The position numbers and the translations under genes were made by a program. Positions 47,545-59,348 of a stretch of DNA of 64,000 nucleotides are shown here, piece after piece (the first letter of the stretch is position 1; each line of letters begins with the position of its first letter). The stretch is from Wuchereria bancrofti (lineage: Eukaryota > Nematoda > Chromadorea > Rhabditida > Onchocercidae), in NCBI GenBank assembly GCA_005281725.1, contig SSBO01000002.1, positions 1,509,266-1,573,265 of the forward strand, in the 5' to 3' direction. The notes beneath the pieces were generated by a model that did no database searches, was not told where the DNA came from, and was given only the letters and a program-made list of their open reading frames with translations.

Positions 47545-50500
47545 ATGGCGCAAATGTACAATGCTGCTTATGTACTACCAGGACCAACAACCCAGCCACA
47601 ACACTGTTCACCTCAGCTTGGACTTATTGTCCAATGTCCATACTGCGCTTCACGTTTCAATTTTTCTCCACGCTTCATTTACCCCCAAGTTTGTTCCCTT
47701 TATTTTTGATATTTCATATATAACTGCATATTATACATGAAATGAGAGCTTCAGGCTGTAGACAGGCAACATTGCAGTAAACCGGAAGCACGTGGAGGAA
47801 TGTAATTTTGATTTTGGGATGTTATGCTTGACTGTTATTTGGTTTGCGAGAGAAGATATCGGCAGACGGATAAAGATAAATATTGCTTTGATCAACACTG
47901 ACTATACTGAATATAGTTTTTGATGAAGATTAATGAGAAGCAAATGTTTGACTTATTAGCATATTAATTTTCAGATCTCTTCTTATTTTCTTCATTTTTT
48001 ACTTTCCTTCCTATTTACTTGTCGCTCTTGTTTTCATTCCTTTTATTTTTTTCTATACAGATGATGGAAATAATGGAAGTTGCGGTCATTACATAACAGT
48101 ATGACGTTTGCGCATTTTTCATACTTTTTTCTCCAGAGGTGGCCACAAAATGTCACATACTCACAAGGGTCGAACTTCCAATACATCCAACCATTCATTC
48201 AATATCTCAGTCCACAAACTGGTGCACCGCCAACTTTCTATCCACCGATACCTCCAGCTTTTTATATATTTGGTGTAAACCAACAACATCAAGAAATAGC
48301 GGATAATACTAACAGTAGACAATATGCTTCACAATATGCTTTAAACGTAAATGATATGATCGTTCATCGAATACGCGATATCCTTATTGATATCTTAACT
48401 TCATCCATGTGCGCGGTGAGGATTTTGTTTCGTGGTAAGAAAGAACTGAAGTAATAGACAGTTGTTATCTCACCATATTCGGCATGTTAGCAGAATATAC
48501 AAGTTTCACTTTTCTCCTTCCATAGTTCATCAACCGATTATTTTAATGCGAAATCTTCTACATCATCACATTTGCTAGGCAGTGGTTAGGTACAGCTATA
48601 AACTGCACAACAAACTGTTTCCTAATTTTGCACAAAAGGCTATTTTCTTAACTTAAACATTTTTTCTTTAGATTTTGTGATGTTATACCATCTTAGCCTT
48701 TTCTAGTTAACTCCACTGTATATAAATAATGTCTTCAGTACGGTGTTAGCGTTTCTCAGCTAATGGTTTTGTTGAAACAGTCATGTGAGAACGACAAGAT
48801 AATATTGCCATCATCAGTAATGCATGGCTTCAAGGATTTCTTGCGCAACGAAATGACGGATTATGTTGAGGTTAAAGATGATCTCTGTCGTTATCGCCAT
48901 CCAACGCTTCCTATTCAAGTAAGAAATTTCGTAAACTATTTTATTTATTCATTCTGGATTAACTACTAAGCATGTTCATCGAGTCCTTGGTTTACAGGAA
49001 TATTAGCTGCAGCTACTCACACACTAATTTTTGTTAATTTAATTTTCACTTTCAAAAACCGTCGCTAAATTCTTATAACTTGCGGATTTTATCGCTATGC
49101 CTAGTAAGGTTTTATTTTGGCTGTGGTAAGTAATTAAAAGTTGGCGTACGAAAGAAGAAATGACTAAAATGCAGCAACTATAAGTCCATGTAGTCTAGAA
49201 AGTGGTAATGTAGTGAAAAGAATGGAGGAATTAAATGCTATTGTATGAAAAAAAGTCTGATATGAAATAGTTAAATGGAAATAACGAACAAAAAATAATT
49301 TTGCTGAGATAAAGTCGGTGATAAGTGGAGATCTGTATTTAAATAATTGATTACGGCACATGAAAAGATTTTTCAGTCTCTTGTTTGTTTCTAGATGACA
49401 GAAGAAATCTAGATTGTTGTGATATGTTTGTGGGACATTAGCTCTTGTTTTATAGAAACTGTTTTTCAGGAAGAAAGCATTTCATCATCAGTTTGTGAAA
49501 GAACATCCGGTAGCCCTAAAACATCTCCTGCTGCTTTAGTCTCTTGGCAAGTTGGCGTAAAAGAAACTTATTCAGCGGAGAACGTGAAAAAAGTCGTGTC
49601 GAAAGAGCAAGAAATGAAAGAAAATATTGCGTTGTCACTTAGCCTCACTGAATTCCATAGCAATAAGGTAAGGATGATATGAAATTGCTTTTTGTAACAA
49701 TGATTTCATGACGGTCTTTTGAATTACATGCTAACAGCCTTCTATAATATCAGAAATATGTATGAGTAAAACGTAGAGGTATTCTACGAACTACTTAGTA
49801 CATTATGAATAAAGGCAGAACTGTCAAATATCTCTTTTTGTTCAACTTGCTAAAGTATTTGAAAGTGCTTAAATCACATTTTAGAGTAATATTTGCATTT
49901 TATATCAAAGTTTCGTATCCTTGAAAATTTAGAGCAAAGAGTTTTATGGTGGAATAGAACATCGTGGGAATGGCGACGCTATAGCTAATCCAATAATTTC
50001 TAGTGAAGACAGAAAATATAATGTACTACACGAACATGTCGAAGCTAATGCGATTTCGGAATGCTCATATACGTAAGTTAGCATTCAAAAAATTTCTTAA
50101 TTATGTTATACGTCATTCAATCTTCAAAGATGTCGCACTTGAAAGGTCTCGAAATTATGGCATGATGCAGCTTGAAATTCAAATTCAAACATCTACGATA
50201 ATTTATGTTACATAGTTCAAAGTTGCTGTTCTAGGAGAAACAATCTAACAAAAATTATGGAGGAATGGAAAAAAATTTTTGTCGGTGACTTGAAAGAACT
50301 GATTAGATATTTACGGATGGTTGATGATTACTTTCAAGAAAGCGATAGCAAATTTACTTTGTCAGGATTCAAGGTTTGTCTCTGTTCTCTTTTACTGTAT
50401 TGAAAGAAATATTTGTTACTAGTACACATATGCATACAGGAAGTGTTTGGAGAATTGAATAAGCGATGGGAATTTTGCGACATTGATTTGGTAGAGATGG

Positions 50501-51085
50501 GTATAATAAATATGGTGCATGGTACTGGTTGGAATGAAGAACCCGTTCTTATCGTCAATCCAATTGTCAGGTATTCATTTAATCTTTCAAAAAATTCATT
50601 TTTATATAATTAGCTTCTGTTCAGTGACTTTCTCTTAACAGTTATGAAGAAAGCAATTACGTAAAAACTTTCTCCAGGGAAATGGAATTTCCAGAAGTGG
50701 CTGAACTTGCTAGGGAAATCTATAATTTCCTGTCAAAATTGTTGCTATCTGTGAATTCCGTGAAAGTTGAAGTTATTGTTCGCACAGTGGTAAATGTTTT
50801 AACTTATTAAAAAGGCCGGTGGTGTCTGGATTGATTCCAGAGTAGGTTACCAGACTGAAATCGGACTATAAATTTCAGAATTTTGGTATTAATAACAAGA
50901 AAACAATAGACGAGAAGTATGCTTTGCTGTGGGAAGTATTCAGCGACTCTCATTTTCAACATGTTTTTATCGTTGACGTTTTACAAAAGCAAAATAAAGG
51001 TAAATTGAGTCATGTAAAAATTAAGTTATGCAATCACTTTTTTAAATTTCTGTGTCAAACAATTCTAACATTCTCAGAATGGTGA
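47545..51085 (+). CDS. Uncharacterised 496-aa protein, two LOTUS-like segments
   Basis: I do not recognise this gene with certainty. Eleven exons join in frame: 47545-47653, 48061-48098, 48137-48415, 48739-48918, 49470-49667, 49933-50072, 50235-50373, 50440-50570, 50642-50789, 50879-50999 and 51078-51085. The N-terminus has CPYC followed by CGH (possible zinc ligands), then a Pro/Gln/Tyr-rich stretch (PPTFYPPIPPAFYIFG). Residues about 127-200 (VHRIRDILIDIL...YGVSVSQLMVLLKQ...HGFKDFLRNEMTDYVEVKDD) resemble a winged-helix LOTUS/OST-HTH layout. A charged linker follows. A second similar layout at about 325-395 runs from DLKELIRYLRMVDDY through FTLSGFKEVFGELNKRW to EEPVLIVNPIV. Two LOTUS domains with disordered flanks recall nematode germ-granule proteins of the MIP type, but this is inference. 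Frame continuity over eleven exons supports a real gene; AATAAA follows at 51313. Confidence 0.7.
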
Positions 51086-52398
51086 TAGAGACAGTTTATC
51101 ATGCATTCTTATACTACATTGGCACTCGAAACGTTAAATCGACAAAAATGATAGCTAGTTAGTAAAGACCAAACTAATGAGTTTACAGCTGCACAGAGCT
51201 TGGAAGTTATTAATTTGTGAACTAAGAGTTTCAGAACGTGGTTTTGATGTAATGATACGACTCAATATGAATTTAAATCTGCTCAGAATATTTAATGAAT
51301 GATTCTGAAGAAAATAAAAATTCTGTCACATAGATATTTGGTAATGTGTATCGATGAATGTACAATGGTATTCTGGAATTATAGTGTGTGTTTCAGTCGT
51401 TGAAAGGAATTTTCAACTTATTTTAATTTGGTTTTTTTTTTCTTATGAGTTTCTTCACCAGTTACAGTCTTGAGCTGATTGTTTTTATTTGATTTTTTTT
51501 TTTTTGTATGTGAAATGATTTTGAATCAGTTGCTCCTTCAGAAATGAAGTAACTGCAGTCGGGCATCTTGTAGTGAAGAAAAAAAACTTTTTGTTAAAAA
51601 AAAAACGTGTCATTAGGTTAACAACATATTACTGGTTTTGTTTTAAGTTTTTTTTTTTCTTGGAAATAAGATTACTGGCTTTTTTTCCTCCTGTTTGTCA
51701 ACCATAAATAACTGACATGGTTTTTCGTGTATATCAAGTTGATGCATTCCTTGTACGGGTATCCGTTGTTTTAATTAACCTGTACATTTGTTGTGCAGTT
51801 TCATTCCGTCTGATCATTTTAAATAGTGGTTGAATATATATTGTAGTCCATAGATGTATGATATACTTTTTTGTGCCTTTTTTTTAGCTTCTGTATTTTC
51901 AAAAATAATTGACATTGTATTTCATGTCATGTTATCATTGTTATTATTACCACTTCATTTTAATGATTGCTGTTAATGCAGTGTAAGTCTTTTTCTTAAA
52001 ATTCTTGATATGCCGCACCACTTTTTTAAATATATTTTTTGTGATCTTATCTGTGCTGCTGTCTGAGCTGAATTTGGCATCAGATATCTTTAAGGAATGC
52101 TAAAAAGCATAGTACGTGAAGTGCTCTTTTCCTTAGTAATAATTGTGGCGTGTTTCCTTATTTATTTTTGAAAAAAAGTCGCATCTATTCTTTAAAGTGC
52201 TACTAAACAGAAATCGAGTGTAAGGAATACTATAAGCTTCATCCTTAAATCATTTTTTCTTCATTTAAGGCGGATTTAAATCTGCAATCTTTTTGATCCA
52301 GGGCGAAGTGCTTTATCCTCTTTTTTCTTTCGTTCTTGCAGGGATCATACTCTGAGAGATTTGACGTTAACCGCAGAAGGTATTGTGTAATAAAAGGG
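51086..52398. other. Spacer and leader before tRNA dimethylallyltransferase
   Basis: T-rich spacer of 1.3 kb between same-strand genes. AATAAA of the upstream gene is at 51313-51318. A very strong acceptor (CTTTCGTTCTTGCAG, AG at 52340-52341) precedes a 57-nt leader to the first ATG. The spacing is long for a nematode operon. No coding or RNA gene recognised. Confidence 0.5.
51313..51318 (+). terminator. Poly(A) signal AATAAA, 496-aa gene
   Basis: AATAAA about 230 nt past the proposed stop codon at 51085. Confidence 0.45.
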
Positions 52399-55300
52399 AT
52401 GCTTACTTCTCACTTACGTACTGTCAAATCGATTTTCCAAAAATTGTGGTGTAGAGTGAATAATTGCCGATTAACGTTGTCTCCGGCGGAAATGTCAAGT
52501 ATGAAGCCACTAATTATCATTTTGGGATGTACAGGATCCGGTAAAAGTGATTTAGGCATTGCAGTGGCGAAGAACTTTAATGGTGAAGTAATCAGTGCCG
52601 ATTCAATGCAAATTTATAAGGGTTGGTGAAACTTTGAAATTCCGAAAATTAGAAAGTGCTGTCAATAGATAAAGAGCGAAGACGGAGTATGTTTTATCCG
52701 TATCTATTTTTGTGGAAGTAATCAAGGATGAATGTTATCCATGGCATTTTTGTCCGAGAAATGCTTTTTATAGTGCTAGCAAAACATCTTAACTCATACT
52801 TCAGTTAATTATGTTGATGATCATAAATCGATATTCTATAGCAAAGGGAGCAACAGAAATCGAGACCTTATTAAAAAAAAGAATTTCTGACCCTGCGGAT
52901 GGGAAAATCATCTGCTGTAGCCTTTGATTCATGGAAGAACTTCTTTGTGTAATGGTATTTTACGATATGACGACCGCAAAGATTATATATATATGCTATT
53001 ATAGTAGTGAGGGAAGAATAATTAATTTACTGACGACCACTAAGGAAGAAATAGGATTTTTAAGTTTACAATTTAAATTTCGAAGAGCTGTTTTTAGGCT
53101 TGGATATTGCTACAAATAAAGTGTCACAAGAAGATATGAATGGCGTGAAGCATCATATGATGAGCTTTGTTGAACCTTCTACCTCTACATATAATGTACA
53201 CGAGTAAGCACAAATTTATCAGATTGATTTCAGTTTTCTAAGAATTGGTCTTATATTTATTTCCAGATTCACTAACAGAGTACTGACTTTATTAGAAGAT
53301 CTTTGGCGTGTTGGCAAGCTGCCTGTTATTGTTGGCGGTACGGGGTATTATATTGAAGGGATTTTGTTCAAAGATAGTTTGATATCAACTAACACATTCG
53401 GTATCAATTTTACGAAGTTTCTTTTACACTAGTTTTTAGTAAGATTTGTATTTTCCAGATTTTATACATAATGCTATTGTTTTGAAGATTTCCATTTATT
53501 TGCTATTTCAAATGATTAGCAAAAAGTCCGAACTTACATTTTTGTTGTAGATGTTGAATTAGTAATTTAAGATTTCAGTGATGATTCAGTGCCTTTGATT
53601 TTATCCAATAAAAGATACACTTAAGAGTTCACTGCCGCCAGTTTTATTTGCCGGAAATGACTATCGGATTATTAGTAGTTTCTCAAAACTTTTATCAATG
53701 TGTTTAATAGATGCTAAGAATGATTTCGAACATCTCTCAGATGATGAAGTTTACGAATTATTGAAAAATGTCGATTTGGAATCTGCGATGCAAGTAAGCT
53801 ATGTTATACTGCTTGTTGTTTATTGTTAACATTTTTAACAAAACTTTAGAGGTTTCTTCTTTACACACTAAGCTATTAACCTTCCCATTTCCGGCACCAC
53901 TAATTGTTCTGATTATCGTGGTGGATACCGAGTAAATTTCTTACATACTGTAACGCACGACACAACTTGGCGGAACGTTAAATGCGTTATAATGTGCATT
54001 CGAACAATAACTTATCCTCATTAAATGCTTGAAGTGTAACTTTCCCTGGTTATTGTAAAGTATGTTGTGAAATTGTAAAAGTTCCTCGACTTATGAATCT
54101 TTCTATCTTTAGGTGCATAAGAACAATCGTTTTCGCGTTGTTCGTGCTTTGCAAATTTATTACGCAACGGGACAGCGTAAAAGTGAGTATTTGAAAGAGC
54201 AGCATCGAAGGACAAAAGTAGACGAAAGGCTGCGTTTTAGAAATGTGTTATTATTTATTTTGGATGCTCATAAGGAATTGTTGGAAGAACGGCTTAATGA
54301 AAGAGTCGCAAAAATGATTGAAAAAGGATTAAGGAGAGAAGTTGAAGATTTTTATGAACAGGTAGGTGAGTGATAAAATAATATAACTGAGAAATTTACT
54401 GAAAATGATGAAGGAAAAATTAGAACGGGACAAAAATAAGTTGTTAAACTGAAGAAATTTCATTGTGAGGTGTAATTGTTCAGATAAACATTGTTCAGAT
54501 ATAAGCACAAGTTATGGAAGATTTTAAAGTGCATTCAGTTCGATGCAGGAATTGTCGTATACTCAGGATCGTGTTTTAGTTAAGAGCTTGAACTGCTATC
54601 AATGACAATTGCTCGTTGTACTAATTCGTTGTATTTGATAACACTTTATATATCTAAAGTTAATACTATCCTGTTATCTATATTATTATGCCAGTACTAC
54701 CTAATTGCCATCACTCTGTGATTATTATTCTATTGGCTTCCCCAGATGATCCGCATTACTCTGATGTCATTCCACTATACTGCTAACTTTTCCTTACAAA
54801 TTCGAGTAGATAAATTACACTGACTTATTCTCTTACTTTAATTCATCATCAACAAATTGTTACAGTACCGTCATTGCCTCACAGCTCATGGGGTGTCTCA
54901 ATCGATTGCGATAAAGGAATTCCATGATTATCTACAGCTAACTCCGGATGAACGATACACGGAATTGGGTGATAAACTGTTCAGCGAAGGTTGTGAAGCT
55001 CTGAAATTGCATACACGGCAGTATTCACGAAGGCAACGGCGATGGATTAAACAGCATTTGCTTGGAGGAAGTACTTTAACGGAGGTTAGCATTACATTCA
55101 TTTTTTTCATGCTTCATACGATCAAAGTTAAGCCTTCGCAGCTTTGTTTTTAGCAACAGTTCCATTTCAGTTTTTGTTTCAGTCAACCAATATAGCATTT
55201 TTGGACACCTCTGAGAATTTTTATGATGTCGTAGTGCCTAATGGATTGAATAGAATCGACAATTTCCTAAGCGTTATTAATGACGATGTTTTTCTCAAGC

Positions 55301-55681
55301 TAATCAATGCAGAAAAAGAAAAATCCTTCACAGTTGATTTTGGCTACAGGAAGTTGGCGAACCAAGTCAGGATGTCCACTTTCTTATTTTTTTCTTGAAA
55401 ATTTGTAAAGTATCTTCCAGTTACTACTGCATTCCTCAAAACTACTAGGAGTAAGTGATGAACACAAAATAGTGAGCTAGACTATGATTGTCATTCGTTT
55501 ATTACACGAAAATAATTGATACCATTCATGTTTATTTCAGATTTATCGTTGTGAAACATGTAAAATTGATGTGCACGGAACGGTCAACTGGGAAGCTCAC
55601 TTGAAAGGCAGAAAGCATCGGAGAATGCTTAATAAAAAAGAAAATGAATCACAAGCACATGAAAATAAGTCAAGGGATTAG
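52399..55681 (+). CDS. gro-1: tRNA dimethylallyltransferase (GRO-1 / TRIT1)
   Basis: Transfers the dimethylallyl group to adenosine 37 of tRNAs (i6A), stabilising codon-anticodon pairing. Eight exons: 52399-52621, 53098-53203, 53267-53400, 53711-53793, 54113-54361, 54866-55084, 55183-55365 and 55541-55681, giving 445 aa (human 467). The P-loop GCTGSGKS is followed by [73 protein letters not shown] and [16 protein letters not shown]. The C-terminus has a U1-type zinc finger, CETC...HLKGRKH, spaced CX2CX12HX5H. The N-terminus before the P-loop ([20 protein letters not shown]) is basic and nearly free of acidic residues, like a mitochondrial presequence. Internal ATGs at 52492 and 52501 would give a form without it, as known for GRO-1. 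Confidence 0.94.
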
Positions 55682-56131
55682 TTTACTGCTTATAATCTAT
55701 CAAAGATTAGAAGCTACATTTCTTGAATATAGTTCTGGATCAATATAGAGGATGAATACAAGAAGATTACATTTTTTTGTAGGTAAAGATTGGGGATGTC
55801 GATAATACGGTCAATTATCCTTTACATTTCGATATTAGGTGGTAATTCCATCTTGAATGTTGATTTGCCCAGTGATTCTTTTATGTTAGGATTATGAAAA
55901 GAGTAGGATTGGAGTAGGAGAACTTGTCAACATGTACTGATGGTATACGGTTTACATTATTCTTTGTCTGTATTATAATCGATGAGGAAAATTCTGGACA
56001 CCATGCATTTCCTAATAGATGAGAGATAACTAGTGAACTCAGATGCCTGCATGATTGTTTTTTATTGCTCAAAAAATTAAGTTTAATTGTAAAACTTAAG
56101 GTTGATATGTTGAAGTACTTGAAAGTTCAGG

Positions 56132-56137
56132 AATAAA
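56132..56137 (+). terminator. Poly(A) signal AATAAA, gro-1
   Basis: AATAAA about 450 nt past the tRNA dimethylallyltransferase stop codon; the best canonical signal I see downstream. Confidence 0.35.
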
Positions 56138-58129
56138 ATTTGTCATTTGTTTCTGGAGAAACTTATGCCATTGATTTCAACGTGATGCTAAACTTCTGAA
56201 ATTTTGTTTGCAAGTTTTTTTGTTTTTTCAAAAAAAGGAGAAGGCTCTATCCAGAAATCAGAAAGTACTATTCCTACCATTCAAACTTATATCATGTGGT
56301 ACTACATTTTATTTGCATTACACACCAACACATTCCATGTTATTCTTATCATCATTAACAATATCAGCCAACAATTACATTTTATACAGTTACATGTAAA
56401 AGTTTTAGCATAATTAAGTTGTGAAAAGTGAAGAGTTATTTAGAAGCGTGAATCTATCGCACTGCTCAGTTTGGGAATGCAAACCTGATGTGTATAACAA
56501 TTATGAGAGGTCGGTCAGTGGTGTCTTTCAAAAGAAATAATTCAAGAAAAGGTACTTATGAGTTTAATTAGTCATATTGGAGGAGATGTGAACGATGATG
56601 TTGACAAGAGGGAACTGGAAACCAATTTTCCAATGAATCTATACTTAAGAGCATCGATGAATAAGAGTTAGTTTCGAAGGATGAGGTTTACATTCGTACC
56701 AACCACTTATCAAATACAAGAAAAATCCGCTTTCCTACAGCATAGTAAAAGATTCGTCCGTTGTATAGCAGTGTGTGTGTGTGTGTGTGTCTTTTAAATG
56801 AGATGCTTAATTACTGGTTAGAGCAATTGGTAAGATTAGCTTTGATTCTTATGACAGAAGAACAGGTTGCAGTGGAATGTGAGCACCGATACTGTACGAA
56901 CTTAACGCAAGTGTTACCCTTCTCGAGATCACTTCACTTACTTTATCACTTTTGATGAACCTGAAGGTATGAAAAGTACATGTTGCTCCAAAGATGACTT
57001 TTTCGGAATAGTGCAGCATTTTAAAGTCGAAAAGCGAGATAATTGGTCGTAAATTTTGAGTGTAGAACGATTCAATTGAAAAGCGTTGCAACTACTATCC
57101 ACTCCTGCAAATCCTGCATGTTTGCTTTCTGCAAGGAATCTTCATCATCGCTCTTACTACAGCACTTCCTACTAAGTCGCCCACGTGCTTCTGTGTATTT
57201 ACCAGTGCTATTAACGTACGCACGTCAGTATGATTGGAACGTCTTTAGATAGAATATAACATGTCCCCTATAGGTAATACGACACGACGTAAACAATGAA
57301 ATAGACCATTCGTTGTGCGTCAACTTGTCGCTAAACGATGGACATGTCGATACGGACTGATCGAATTACGTTACACTTATACGAATTCCATTCGTATGCT
57401 ATGTCGCAGTCAGTGTCATCAGTGAAGTACTGGTTTTGACTGACTGTTGAAGGCTTTTGTGATCTATTTGATTGCCACAACGCATCTTTCGTAGTTAAAA
57501 TGAGGGGGAGACATCCGAAGAGACAAAAGTAACAGCAAAGAAGGATGATGAATTATATAGCCAAAAAGACTCTAAGTAACATCACAACGGGATTTTCTTT
57601 CGTTCTGGAGTGGAATGGTCAGTACCCTTATAGCAAAGTGATGTGACATATTACTGGCCATTAATAGCTGCAGAGAGACACGCTGCAAAGTAAGCGCCGA
57701 AATGTTGATGTGCCAAATACATGAGAGAAAGGAGTCGAGCAGTTATGGGTCATGGGTCAACGTCCCGAAAGTTGAAGAAAAAACAGTTTGCCCGGGGTTT
57801 CCTACAGTCAGCTTTTTCCGCTCTAATGAGGGAAAAAAAGGGATTTGCCTTTTTGAAAACTGGAACAAACTAGGCGCTTCCTGCATGCCATAGGATCGAA
57901 ACAGTTCGACGAGGATGACGAGCTAGGCCAGTTGGTAGGGCCAAGACAATGCCTCAAAGTTCCCTACTGCACATTGCATTCCATTCTCTTCTCACCGCTC
58001 CTCTCTGGCCAGTATCTCTCTTTTCAGTCATATTTCTTTTTTCGTGCCAGTTATCGATTTACCTACTTATTTAAGAAGTACTTTTACCTCGTTCTAATCA
58101 TAGCATTGGCTGTTTGCTTACAACGCTCG

Positions 58130-58197
58130 TTGTTTACTTATATACTGGTTGTTTACTTATAATGTTAGTTTTTCAAGAAATAACACAAGTTGTTTAC
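58130..58197 (+). promoter_or_regulatory. Cluster of three FOXO/DAF-16-type motifs
   Basis: TTGTTTAC, the published DAF-16 family binding element, occurs exactly at 58130-58137, 58149-58156 and 58190-58197. Near matches TGTTTGC lie at 58111 and 58216. The first two copies share TTGTTTACTTAT, so local duplication may have made them. The cluster is about 1.15 kb upstream of the FE65 start codon. Binding is inferred. Confidence 0.5.
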
Positions 58198-58587
58198 CTG
58201 AACGCCAACACTGACTGTTTGCTCTGTGAGGCAAGCAAAAGGAAGCAAGGAAAAGCCAAGGTAGCAAAGGACTGACCTATCCCAGATAAAGTGACATCTC
58301 TAGCAGAGAGCAATTATGGAAGAACTGGAATCTCTCGGAACACTTCACTCTCTCTTCCTGGCACACTATTCTTCATTTTATCATCTCTCTCCTCTTCTCT
58401 CCTTCCCTTCCTCACTCCCACACAGACAGGAGTCAATCACCCATCCATCCCATCTCACCAGACGAGCACGCAACATTGCGCCCGAGGTGTCTCGTTCCGT
58501 CCTGTGCTTGTGTCACTCCGCCTCCCAATACTTCAGACTAACCTAACACTTTGTCACCGATACGCGCAAGCTTCTTCGCGAGTGTTG

Positions 58588-58608
58588 CAGCAGCAGCAGC
58601 AGCAGCAG
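58588..58608 (+). repeat. (CAG)7 repeat
   Basis: Seven uninterrupted CAG units about 740 bp upstream of the FE65 start codon, in sequence without a supported coding frame. Confidence 0.9.
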
Positions 58609-59348
58609 GGATGTGTTCATTCTGAATGCATTGGTGTGAGGCGACCATTAATCGTCCATGATAGCATAGCTACTCTCCGATACTCTAGTACTCGTCTTCT
58701 TGACTTAGTACCGTAGAGTGCACTAAGCTTAAGCATGAAAAAAGCAATCTTCAAAAGAGGATTGTGGCTGGGCCTAAGGTCCCGGCGGTCATCGCCTCAA
58801 TGCAGAATAGAATAAACGACACGAGCAATAGTACAAGAAGCCATCACTGCTACTTTGATTATTGCTGCGTTGTTAACCTGCTTTCTAAGTTATGCTTTTC
58901 AGAGATATCCACGTACGCTGCTCAACCGTGACTCATAGTGTTATGCTCGGTTTACGAATAGAGTAGCCGAAGGAGATTCGTGGTCTCTATATGTTTGTGT
59001 GATTAAGCTTATCATGGAGAAATCATTTGTTGGGAAATTCGTGGGTGATTCATTTCTTCAACAACTTATTCAGTGTTGTTGGAGATATTTCACCTGTTCC
59101 CTGCATTTTATCATTCATTCCTTTTCAGTTTTAAACAGCAAACAGAACGATCTTTCATTCTTTCATCTTAATTCGCTCAGTGATATTTATACTCGGCAAA
59201 CCCAGCATTAAATATGTAATATACATTACATGAAAATATAAATTCCAGGTGAGAAGAGTCATTGGATAAGAATTCTTCAACAGATAGCGCAAGATTGTGA
59301 GCAGGCTGGAAAAAATCACAGATACTTGAAGGCGAAGAGTGCTCTCAT

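Larger units (their letters stand above)
55682..59348. other. 3.7-kb upstream region of the FE65 gene
   Basis: No conserved coding region seen. It contains the upstream gene's AATAAA (56132), a GT microsatellite (about 56768-56789), a GTAAACAA motif (57289-57296), a TTGTTTAC cluster (58130-58197), a (CAG)7 run (58588-58608) and a TTCCAG acceptor (AG 59247-59248), 100 nt before the first FE65 ATG. A 141-codon frame at 58291-58716 includes poly-Gln but has no family match I know. Non-coding first exons of feh-1 could lie here. Confidence 0.5.

Noticed and set aside
47432..47740. 102-codon plus frame starting in the neurobeachin promoter
   Set aside because: It overlaps the first exon of the 496-aa gene in another frame; the ATG after TGTTGCAG at 47545 gives a frame continuous through all later exons.
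58291..58716. 141-codon frame with poly-Gln upstream of feh-1
   Set aside because: Low-complexity, no family similarity, no splice connection in frame to the FE65 exons. Kept only as possible leader sequence.
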